Part shown: positions 1-9,630 of the stretch, one piece after another
Position numbering within the stretch: the first letter of the stretch is position 1
How the letters are laid out: each line of letters begins with the position of its first letter
Origin: Omphiscola glabra
Lineage: Eukaryota > Mollusca > Gastropoda > Lymnaeidae
DNA length: 64,000 nt
Assembly: GCA_964017045.1 (NCBI GenBank)
Contig: OZ024811.1
Location: 12,367,818 to 12,431,817 of the forward strand
Direction of reading: 5' to 3'
The notes under the pieces: model-generated
Database searches by the model: none
What the model was told of the DNA's origin: nothing
The model's input: the letters and a program-made list of their open reading frames with translations, nothing else
Translations under genes and position numbers: made by a program

Positions 1-636
1 TTTGTCCACTCTGCTATAAAGTTATGTGCCTTTTCGTAAAAAAATAAATTGGAAAGTGGTCACAGATCTCTAACTATACTCTATGACAACAGTGATCAAA
101 CCGCGGCTCGCATGCGGCTCTTCTGTGTTCACATTGCGGCTCGCGAACAATTTATGAAATTAAAACTTTTCGTTTGAAATATATAATATAAAAAATAAAT
201 GAAAGTTTTTAAAAAAAATCTTGACTGAAACAAAAAGGTTTAAAATAATTTGGGATTGATATTTTAAAAGTAAAATATCCTCAACTTAAGAAAGCTAGTT
301 GCCGACTTGTACCCATTTTCGGTACAACCTACTGCTGTGAATCTTTGTACTCCACAGCCACAATGAAGTTCATAAAATAAAATCAAAGCATCCAGCAGTA
401 ACTAGTAACCAGCATCTGACAGAACTTCTTCGCACCACAACTACTAGCTACCAACCAGATTTAAAGAAACTTGCTAGTTCAAAGGCTTCTCAGCAGAATC
501 ATAACAATTAATGTTCACTATAATTATGAGTATATATATGCAGTGTGTTTCTATTCATAAATTTTAAATATTTAAATATTAGTTAATTGTGTAACTGTAA
601 CGCACATATTTCTTCAACATACGGTTAGGGTTAAAA

Positions 637-1822
637 CAATAGGGCTTGTCATTTCTCAGACCGGAAAACGTCATAGCGCACTACGTAATGTTACTATTTT
701 CAGAACGGCGGACAAATAAATCTGAAAACACGGTGTACAAAGAAGAATTTTTTCTACAACTAGTCCCCAACACTAAACAAAAATTGAAATTGTAATGATA
801 ATCAAAATGTTAGTTCACACACTTTTTTGGCTTTCTTTTAGCTTTCTACTATAAGATTGCCATATTAAAAAAAAAATCATTAAAATAAAAATGCATGCAA
901 ATGGGCGGGGCAGATTGTTTATTATTCTGAGCATAAAAAGATAAAAACAACAGTTGGCAATTTAATAACTATAGGCTAAGATTTTTTTTTAAATATGTTA
1001 CTCAGGAAACTGTTACACAAGTTTGTTTTTAAACTATCAATTTTTGTAAGTGTTCGTGCTATATGTTAAAAGATGCCCAAGATTTCGTACACCCTTTCAC
1101 CCAGGAATCCACACAAATACTACTGATGGACTTTGGGTGCAGGTCAAGCGTATATTGGCCTGTTTCCAAACTACTTCATTGTGTGCTTTCCAGTGGCGCT
1201 TTCACTTACACACACAAACATACACACAAACAAACACACAAAAAACACACACAAACAAACACACATACACACAAACAAACGCACACACATACACAAATAC
1301 ACAGACCAACCAACCAACAAACCCACCCACCCACACACACCCCAACACACACAGAGAGAGAGAGAGAGTAAGAAAGAAAGAGACACACACACAACTTGAA
1401 CATGTTTCCGACAGTTGTTAAGTGACTATTATCACAGTTGACCATTTACTCATGGTAAAACATGATTAAACTGACACAGTAACTGCTCATTCGATTTAGG
1501 CCTACTACTACTACTAGTGTTATGAATTTTTTTTGGACCTGCGTTCGGATGATCCCAATCCCATAACACCACATAAATTAATGTGTTTCTCTCAATCTCT
1601 CTCAAAAAGTATTATGCCATTTTATTATTGAGATTGTGGATTTATTAAAGTGGTGTAAATATTTCATTAAATATAGGTGAAAACAATGTTTTGATTTAGG
1701 TTAAGAGCCACTTCGCTAACATAGCAGTACTGAACAGTGTTGGCATGTTGTCCGCATAATTACCCGGATGCTTACAGTAGTTCTATTTATAGATTTCCGC
1801 CATTAAATGACAAGCCCTATTG
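637..1822. mobile_element. Terminal-inverted-repeat element nested in the hAT-like element
   Basis: A perfect 18 bp inverted repeat, CAATAGGGCTTGTCATTT at 637-654 and its reverse complement at 1805-1822, bounds a 1.19 kb segment. Just inside, both ends carry diverged related sequence (CGGAAA followed by GCGGACAA). No coding capacity is seen. A CA-rich microsatellite fills part of the middle. The target duplication is unclear (A-rich flanks), so the superfamily is not assigned. Confidence 0.6.
1205..1395. repeat. CA-rich microsatellite with a short GA tract
   Basis: Irregular (CA)n, (CAAA)n and (CCAA)n runs are followed by (AG)n at about 1350-1368. Open frames across it on both strands have only low-complexity His/Thr/Gln or Cys/Val/Leu composition and are not genes. 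Confidence 0.9.
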
Positions 1823-1988
1823 AAATGTTTAAATCATTAAATTCGAATAAAAAGTAATTTTTTAAAATAAATCACAAAAGGAATTTTTCATTGCGAGTGG
1901 GGTCGTGACCCAATGCCGCTCTCAACAATTTTTTTTATTTTAAAAATGGCTCTCAGTTACTACAGGTCTGGCCACCCCTGTTCTATGA

Positions 1989-3027
1989 TGTTAAAAAAAG
2001 TGAGTTTTAATTCATGAAAAAATCATAACCTTTTAACAAAAAGTGCTACATGAAAATATTAAAGACATATTATTACTTCATTTAACTATCTTAGGCTATC
2101 TTACGTAAGTATTCATTTCTTAATTCATTCAATTTGAAAATTTTATTCAAGTACCTAAACAGGGTGAATAAATACAAAACAAATAAAGCCATGGAAGGTT
2201 GGGGGATGTTCAAAGACGCTTTAGACTTAAGAAATAAAATTTAACGAAGACACTGAAGAGACTTTTGGAGTTTTAGACTAGACAGTTTAAGTTTTAGAGA
2301 GATACCATTTTTCATTTCTGACGGAAGAGCATGCATTTGACTTTGTCTTACCTCTTGCTTGTCTTGAAATAAACCACTACCCAGGTAGAATAGAATTTGT
2401 AAGGAAGTCCTTTGGTGTGCCAATTAAGAATAACCTAATATATTATTAACACTGCCTTTCTTGTGGACTAACATCAATATATACCGCCACTAAAAACTGA
2501 AGTTGGAGAAATGCTAAGAACAGACTAGAAATTTCGAGGCATATGTGAGCGCATGCGCAGGTCTTTCTTTTTTCTTCAGAAAAACCACGATGACGTTTTA
2601 CAAAGGGAAAAACTAGCCAACGTTCATTTGGGTGGTCTCCCTTCTGAGTAAAGAGAAATTATTATTTTTTTTAGTTTTTTTAACTCCTGGGTATTTCCCA
2701 AATCAAGGGAATTTTGTATCATTGCTTAGAAAATGGGAATTTAGGAAAACTTTTGATTTTAGATTTAATGTCAACTATTTAATGTCAAAGCTTCCTATTG
2801 TTATTGGCATACACGATCACACTGAGAGATCAATTTTGTTGTCTAAGTACTGCTCTATATAATGGCTGAAGAAAAAAATAGAATTAGATCCCAAAAAAAC
2901 ACCGTTTTATAATAATGCTTTTTTCTTTTCTGGTAACCTGATAACATCATTATTTTCCCCTTATTTAGATATCCTGTTCCTTGTGTTATATTTTTCTTAA
3001 GCAATTTCAACTAAATTAAAGTAACAC
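1989..3027. other. Intergenic, no recognised feature
   Basis: AT-rich sequence with only short open frames (the longest is about 76 codons, with no recognisable domain). I see no splice-compatible exon, RNA gene or clear repeat. Confidence 0.5.
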
Positions 3028-4523
3028 TTAGGGGGCGTCCATTAATTATGTCAACAAAATAGGGGAGGGGTGGAAATGTTTGACAGTTGTTGACAAGGGG
3101 GAGAGAGGGGTTAGATTAGTATGTTTTCTCTATTAAAATTTTAATCTTTAAAAGTTACTGGTTATTACATTATTTTTAAAATTTTATAAGTGTAAATGAG
3201 TGTAAATAGCCATATAATTTTTACAATATACGATTTTAACGAAATAAGATTTATTTAATGTGTGTCTGTCAGTGCACTGTAGATGGCTGGTCAGAGTGTT
3301 AACACACTTTCTCAGTGCAAGAGAAGTCAAAAGTTGGCCTCTCCACCTGTAGATTCTGTTTTTCGCAAATGACTAGGGCGGTATGTTTGCGATCATTTTG
3401 CTGGTATGGAACAAGGACAAGGCTCAATTGTAATGTGCAGTCAAGATAAATGATATTGATATAGTAGGAATACGATATTTTTAGAATTAGGGGAAAGTTA
3501 AGTGAGTAACAATAAGAAGACTTTGCAAACAAAATACATTGACAGATAAAATTGGCTTATATAGATATTTAGTATAATAGAAATGGTAGAAATATTCAAT
3601 AACTGTTTTCAACATGTGTGCTAGATTTTGTAACAATAATAACATCGCTGCTTGAACGAATTTGCACAAAATGTACCATCTATTTTGCATCACAAGTCAT
3701 GTTGAAAAAAGCATGTTCAACAGCACCGACAATGCCCTCTTGAACATAAGAAATTAGCACCTGCTCCTCAACAAAAATGGATTCGACCAATGGGAGTAGC
3801 TGCAAGGAGACAGAGAGAACTTATGACAGTTATTGCTCACACCGACAATTCTTCTACTTTAAGGGCTGAATGGTTAGATGAGGATGATGTTGACGAGTCT
3901 GATATATCAGTTCTGCAAGATGAAAATGATAAATCAGCTACTATAGACTATGCCCATCAGGGGCGTCATTTCAGGGTTTTTTTCAAGGGGGTGGGCAAAA
4001 CCAAAACTGGTCGGCTTGTTAAGTGTTTTATTACTGGAGGCGCCACATAAAATAGCAATTTACATAAAACCTGCAAATTCAGGGGGTGGCTAATGCCCCC
4101 TGCCCTACCCAAATGAAGTCCCTGATGCACTGGCCTCTCCATAGGAAGATGATAGCAGCTAGAAAATATACTATAATTGTCAACTATACTGACAATAATC
4201 ATATTTATACCACAAACAATGATATTTAGTCTTTAACAACCTTTTAAATGATTGTGCATTATAAAATTTAAGTGTAAAAACGTTTTAACCTGTTTATTAA
4301 CAAGCTAAAGACGTAATAAAATGTTTTTCATACAATTTTGTGTCATTAACATAGATATTAGCTCGAAGTAAAACGTATTTATAAATTTTTGTATATTTTA
4401 AATCATTTTTTTTTCGGTTGGGGGTAGAAAATGTTGACAAATGATTACTGGGGGGGGGGGGGGCATTTAAGGGTCAAAAATTGCGAAAAAAAATTGTTGC
4501 CGCAATTATTGAACGACCCCTAA
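3028..4523. mobile_element. Degraded DNA transposon with about 30 bp imperfect terminal inverted repeats
   Basis: The left end begins TTAGGGGGCGTCCATTAATT. The reverse complement of the right end begins TTAGGGGTCGTTCAATAATT, and the similarity continues through CAACAA, roughly 23 of 31 positions. Such termini are familiar from widespread invertebrate inverted-repeat elements. The interior has a short acidic open frame (3790-3957) but no transposase I can recognise. It is interrupted by a smaller element at 3958-4124. No target duplication is clear. Confidence 0.5.
3958..4124. mobile_element. Small inverted-repeat element (MITE-like) nested in the preceding transposon
   Basis: The left end CAGGGGCGTCATTT and the right end AAATGAAGTCCCTG are near reverse complements, bounding 167 bp. 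Internal GGGGGTGG and TGCCCCCTGCCC runs are typical of compact MITEs. The flanks share only ATGC, so the target duplication is not established. Confidence 0.4.
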
Positions 4524-5236
4524 TAGTAGGCCTATAATACTGATTCATATTCAAACAAAAGGACAACAAAAAAAAAAAGAAGCAAATGTCAAAATGACCT
4601 GAATGTAAGTGTAGATTATAATTATCAAATTTATTTATTTTTTTTGCAATTTTTTGTCCTTAACTTCGGGAATTTCGTCAATCTCATCAGGGAAAAGTTG
4701 GATCACGGCCATCGAGATTCACAATCCAGAGGGTCACGTTTAGAAACACTGAGAGAAGCGCATCTGCCTTAAAATTGGGATGAATCTCTTTTCGGCACAC
4801 AAATACGTTACGGTTATTCACGTTACCTTCGGATCAATTTTGATAGCTTGCATATAAATAATATTATCTCTTAGTCAATTTTTATTTGATTGCGGCTTAG
4901 TTTTATTGGCATTGGAATACTAGACTAAATCTCAACACAATGTTCCCCATGTAATGAGTAAAGCTAATCTCTGCACAGTGCACACGAAACATTGAAACTA
5001 ACATTAAACGCAAATGACCGACCAAATCCGCAGCGCGAGATTGCAACTTTGCAAATGGCATTGCTCTTCTACATGTTGCAACCAGCAACAAATGCGGGAA
5101 GAGACTAAAATGCGCAGCCACCATTTCAGCACAGCACGGACTCATCAAAAAAAAAAAAAAAAAAAAGCAAGACAAAGATCGTGATGGTAACCTCAGCCAA
5201 CCAGAGCATATCTCTCTCCCTCTCTCTGGTAGGAAA

Positions 5237-5437
5237 CAGGCGTAGCGAAGGGGGGCAGGGGGACAAATGTCCCCGGGCGCCAGCTAGTTAGGGGTGCCAA
5301 AATGTGCTTTGATATCATTTTGTTGATGAAAATAATGGGTTTGAGTGTTGAAAAAAGACAAAAGGGGCGCTTTAAAATGAATCTTGTTCCCGGGCGCGAA
5401 TCTCGTCCCCCGGGCGCCAAACACTCTGGCTACGCCT
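5237..5437. mobile_element. MITE with CAGGCGTAGC termini and a long target duplication
   Basis: The ends are CAGGCGTAGC on the left and GCTACGCCT on the right. The 13 bp direct repeat CTCTGGTAGGAAA lies just outside the left end and again overlaps the right end. Internally the motif CCCGGGCGC recurs three times. The element lies at the 5' edge of a recognisable LINE reverse-transcriptase remnant. It is too short to code for a transposase. Confidence 0.65.
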
Positions 5438-6030
5438 CTGGTAGGAAATGCACTGGAAGAAGTGGAGGCCTTCACATACTTAGGCAGCCACATCGACTTA
5501 AATGGTTGAAAATCCGAGGCAGATGTCAGGGCTAGAATTGGAAAGGCTAGATCAACATTTGTGCTATTTAAAGAAAATAGGGGAGTAAAAAATAGCTGAC
5601 TCTTCAAACCAAAGTCAGAATCTTCAACACAAATGTCAATAACAGTCCTACTGTGAGGAGCCAAAGCTTCGAGGACATCAGCGAGCTCTACGCAGAAACT
5701 ACAGAGCTTCATAAACACTTGCCTCAGAAAGATCCTGAACGTCAAATTGCCAAGTACTATCGCAACGAAAGATCTACAGGAAAGGACATACCTGGTGCGC
5801 GCATTGACGAAGACAGCATAAGAAAACGATTGAGCATTGAGGTGGATAGGGCACCCTTTCCGAAAACTACCAGATAACATCACCAGACAGTCCCTAACAT
5901 GGAATCCACATAGAAAATGAAAGAAAGAGGGTAAAGACCAAAGAATACACGGAGACGCAAGCTAGAGGCAGACACACAAAATACACCTGGGATACACCTG
6001 GAAGCAACCGGAAAGGAAAGCACAATATGA
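5438..6030 (+). pseudogene. RTE-like LINE reverse-transcriptase C-terminal remnant
   Basis: Translation starting at 5455 gives LEEVEAFTYLGSHIDLNG, the usual reverse-transcriptase tail motif of RTE-type and related LINEs. After several stops and frame changes it continues with stretches resembling QSFINTCLRKILNVK and IGHPFRKLPDNITRQSLTW, also characteristic of this region. The copy has lost its 5' part and carries stops and frameshifts, so it is dead. The MITE at 5237-5437 abuts or interrupts it. Confidence 0.75.
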
Positions 6031-6292
6031 TCATAGATATTTAAAGGAATCCACGACAAAATCATGACTGCTTTGATTGACGTCTTGTCTCGCTTCAAAA
6101 GATGTTTTAACCTCGTGCCTTCTCTCATTTTTTACATACTGGTACATTTCAAAGCTGTTACGGAAATTTACAGACAAGTCATTTTAAGTTACATTTTTAC
6201 GGACTTTCCGTAAATTGACGGATGTTGGCAACCCTGCAATGGATGCATGTCCATCACAATCATGCATTCACCCATTGACCTGTTTGCCAACA

Positions 6293-6651
6293 CAGTGGCG
6301 TAGCTAGCATTTTCTTTTAAAATAAGGCCGTGGGGCGACAAACGAGCCGCCTTACGCGACTCGTTACTTTCTCATCAGGGAGTCGCGTTTTTCCCGAAAA
6401 TAAAAGTTAGCTAATTCGCATTGATCTTGTTAGATTTTTAAACAGGGCACTTTGGGGAAACCAGGGTGCAGAAAAGACACTGTGATTAGCGGCTTGAGAT
6501 AAAGGTATGCGGAGGGGGCAGCTTTTTTCTGTATGTGTGGGGCGGAATTTTCAGCCACCTGTGAAGTTTATTTCTTGTAACTTCAGTAATGTAAGGGGGC
6601 TGGAAAAAGCTTGTCCCGCCGCGGGTGTCACCAACGATGGCTACGCCACTG
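6293..6651. mobile_element. 359 bp MITE with perfect 12 bp terminal inverted repeats
   Basis: CAGTGGCGTAGC at 6293-6304 is exactly reverse-complemented by GCTACGCCACTG at 6640-6651. The segment is more GC-rich than its surroundings and has no coding potential. No matching target duplication is visible in the flanks, so the superfamily is left open. Confidence 0.7.
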
Positions 6652-9611
6652 TTTAAGTTTAATAAACCTATTTATTGAAATTGATTGAATGATTAAAACA
6701 GGTTTCTAGTATTTTAACGACTAGAAGTACCGTCTCCAATCAATGTAATGCCTTTTTGATATCAGTAATATAACCCCATGTTATTCCTTGGACTAGTGAA
6801 GGCGTGCAATTTGCAATTATTAATGCTTTTACGTCACCTGCACAGGTGATACTAAACAAATGAATTGAATGCTCTTCAGTTCAAACCTCTTCGCTTCGCA
6901 CTTTATTGCAATTTTACACTACAATAGTAAAAGTATGTTATATAATGTAACGATGTTTTTACTTCCAATGAATGATGGGATTCGGCATTTCTAATTTTAA
7001 AATAAATAACTATTTAAAACATGTGTCCAATTTGTATAATTCGTATGATTATATAAAGTTGGACTATTTTAAAAAAGCATAATAATATATGATTTCTCTT
7101 GCAAATCACGTGACCACAGACTAGCACAAATCAAAGATGTACGACGAAACAAAGGGTTATCGTTCTTAGCCAACTTGGAGTTTTATTGATTTTTGAGGTA
7201 ATTAACAAGATGCAGTGTACACAAACCGTAATATATTACTTTGTTCATTCTAGACTAAGATCAAGCCTTGGCTGTTGTTCATTCTTCTTCTTTGTTTGCA
7301 ATATATCGATAATATAATATTGTAATTCGCCTTGCAGACTTGCCGCCATTTTTTCGTCATGAAGTGGATTTATTTACATTATTTTACACATGTGTTTTTT
7401 TAAAAAATAATTTACGGTATAGGCCTTTTAATATTTTAAATTATCAAAAGTTGTACTAACATAAGTTTAAACTATAACAAAACCAACCAGACTTTCAATA
7501 ATATTCATAATGCCGCTAGTAGCCTACGATTCTCAAATCAAATAATACTTTTAATAGTAAATACTAAATAGTAATACTAGTAATTTGATTTGTAATTATC
7601 AGTATGATTACTATTAAAATTATTATTGAAATTATTATTATGAGAATGTTTTTTCTTATATGTAAAAAGTTTTTAATTTTATTTGATTTTGAGTTTTGAG
7701 TCTCAGTATTGTCATTATTTAATTAAATTTTTAATTTTTATTCTACTAGGCCCATCCTATAGCCTAGGCTAGGCCTATATAATTTATAAGGAGCCATAAT
7801 CAAAATCATAATGTGTAAGCCTCGGTAAGAAGGGAAGTTGAAACCTTGTGCCATGTAGCCATGCCATGGCCTGTTGTTGTATAAAGTATAAATAAAAAAT
7901 TACATTCATTAAAAAATAATAGGTTTCACAGGGGCCAGGGGCAGTTGGCCACTTTGTTATTATTTTAAAATTATTATATTTATTTATATTATGCACACTG
8001 CATGCGCAATAATATAATAAATTTTACACTCTCCACATCTGGCCTTTCGCTGAAAATTGGTCATTGACTCATTGTCATCAGATTATAATTTATTCTAAAA
8101 TATTTTAAAATGTCTATACTATACTACAATTAGCATATGCACTGTATATGTATTGTAAAAAATCCTCAACTGAGTTAACTGCACTGTGTAAGGGAGCGAC
8201 AGCAGGTCGTTAACAGGTGTTGTCACCTATCTTAAGGATACATTACAATCAAGTTCATCTTGAATTATGCTTAGGCACAGGCAGAATTTGAAGTAGGAAG
8301 CATTGAGCTTCACCCATCGGCACAAACTGACCAAGTGCAAGATCCCATTTTGAGATAGGCTACTGGTAATAAATTTATTAGGGCTCTGCTAAAGAATTCT
8401 GCATATTTTTAGTTGCGGATCCTGTTATAATAGGGCCTAGCCTATATTATTATTATTATTTTAAATTAGTCCCTTTAGACTTGTAAGGTAGCTTCATGTA
8501 AATCAAATGCATAGACCAAGGTAGTGCTTAGACTATATTATTTTTAGATCAGCCCCCTGTTTTTTTATTTATTAATTAGTTAAATTAGATAGGCCTGATA
8601 TAATGTAAGCCAGGCCTGATATAATGTAGGCCTTATATAAAATTACATAGACCCTAACTGGCAAGCAAAAGCTGTGCCCCGGGAAAAGCCTGACCCCCCC
8701 CCCCCTCTTTTCCCAATAGATTAATACACGTTTTTCTTTGAAAAATTATAATATTCATGCCGTATTGTCTGTTGAAGTTTGTTATGCAAGGACTAATTTT
8801 ATAATGATGTTAGAGAATTACTTAGCGTTACTGTTTACTAGTGTAACATGTGTTAGATCCATCATAAGTTTTCTTCCTTAAATAAATTTAACAAAACATT
8901 TTTTTGTAGGGATGTTACTAAAAAAATATTTTATCCCTAACATTGTTAGGGATAAAATATCGTCAAATTAATAAATAAACGTATTTTACTACCTGTGTAA
9001 AGTTGGAGCTTTATCAGAATAGATAAAATAAGGAAACACCTCATACTAAATGATTCTAAATAGTATTGCTAAGACTCAAAGCAAAACTTTAGCTTAAGGT
9101 TGCCCTAGTAAAATAGCGGGTTTCATGTCCAAAAGGAGAAACGACATTTAAGCCACGTAGTAGATAGCTGAACAGACGGGACAAACTGGTTAAAAAAATG
9201 AGAGAGACACTGCCAACTTCAACAACCTTGTTGCACCACAAGGAGTTATTGATCAAAGATGATTAGGTACTTTTGAATTAACTACAAAAAAATCATGATC
9301 ATCACTTACTGAATGGATCAAAGAACACTTCACCACTTCATGGCAACATTAGAAAACTAGTCAGTGATTGGTGGCTGCTAATAATTTGGCAGAGTTTCAA
9401 GGAGAATTACTGGTAAATGCTGGGCATTGATGTTTGATCGAATGAGGAGACATCAAGCACTTCTAGGCCATCAATGCATTTCCTTTGATGTCTAACTTCA
9501 GTTTATTTATAGACAAGATAAAAATAAAAATGGGAAAATAAAAACTTTCTACTTAAGTACTTAACTTTTGAAATAGTTTCAACAATTATTATATTATAAT
9601 TTCTTTTCTAG
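6652..9611. other. Intergenic region 5' of the zinc-finger gene
   Basis: Very AT-rich. It holds a perfect hairpin (8926-8960), a short tandem duplication of GCCTGATATAATGTA (about 8590-8633) and a C-run near 8694. The zinc-finger gene's first coding exon has an upstream acceptor (AG at 9610-9611), so a noncoding first exon and the promoter probably lie here. I could not place them. GCCGCCATTTT near 7343 resembles a YY1-type core-promoter motif but is weak evidence. Confidence 0.4.
8926..8960. repeat. Perfect 16 bp inverted repeat with 3 nt loop
   Basis: ATATTTTATCCCTAAC is followed by ATT and then its exact reverse complement GTTAGGGATAAAATAT. It could extrude as a cruciform or be the core of a small snapback element. 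There is no terminator context and no coding sequence nearby. Confidence 0.85.
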
Positions 9612-9630
9612 ATAAATCAAAAGAATTGAA

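Larger units (their letters stand above)
87..1980. mobile_element. hAT-like non-autonomous DNA transposon, degraded
   Basis: The right end reads TCTGGCCACCCCTG, the reverse complement of a typical hAT terminus (CAGGGGTGGCCA). The left end, CAACAGTGATCAAACC at 87-102, matches the reverse-complemented right end at about 11 of 16 positions. The flanks CTCTATGA (79-86) and TTCTATGA (1981-1988) agree at 7 of 8 bases, the 8 bp duplication size expected of hAT. GCGGCTC motifs near the left end and a GCCGCTC motif near the right end look like subterminal repeats. No transposase is visible. The body is enlarged by a second element at 637-1822. The right end is convincing; the pairing with the left end is inferred. 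Confidence 0.5.

Noticed and set aside
622..632. Telomere-like GGTTAGGGTTA
   Set aside because: A single interstitial copy, not an array.
1050..1445. Several open frames rich in His/Thr or Cys/Val
   Set aside because: Translations of a CA-rich microsatellite.
5284..5883. 199-codon minus-strand open frame
   Set aside because: It crosses a MITE and runs antisense to a recognisable LINE remnant; no domain of its own.
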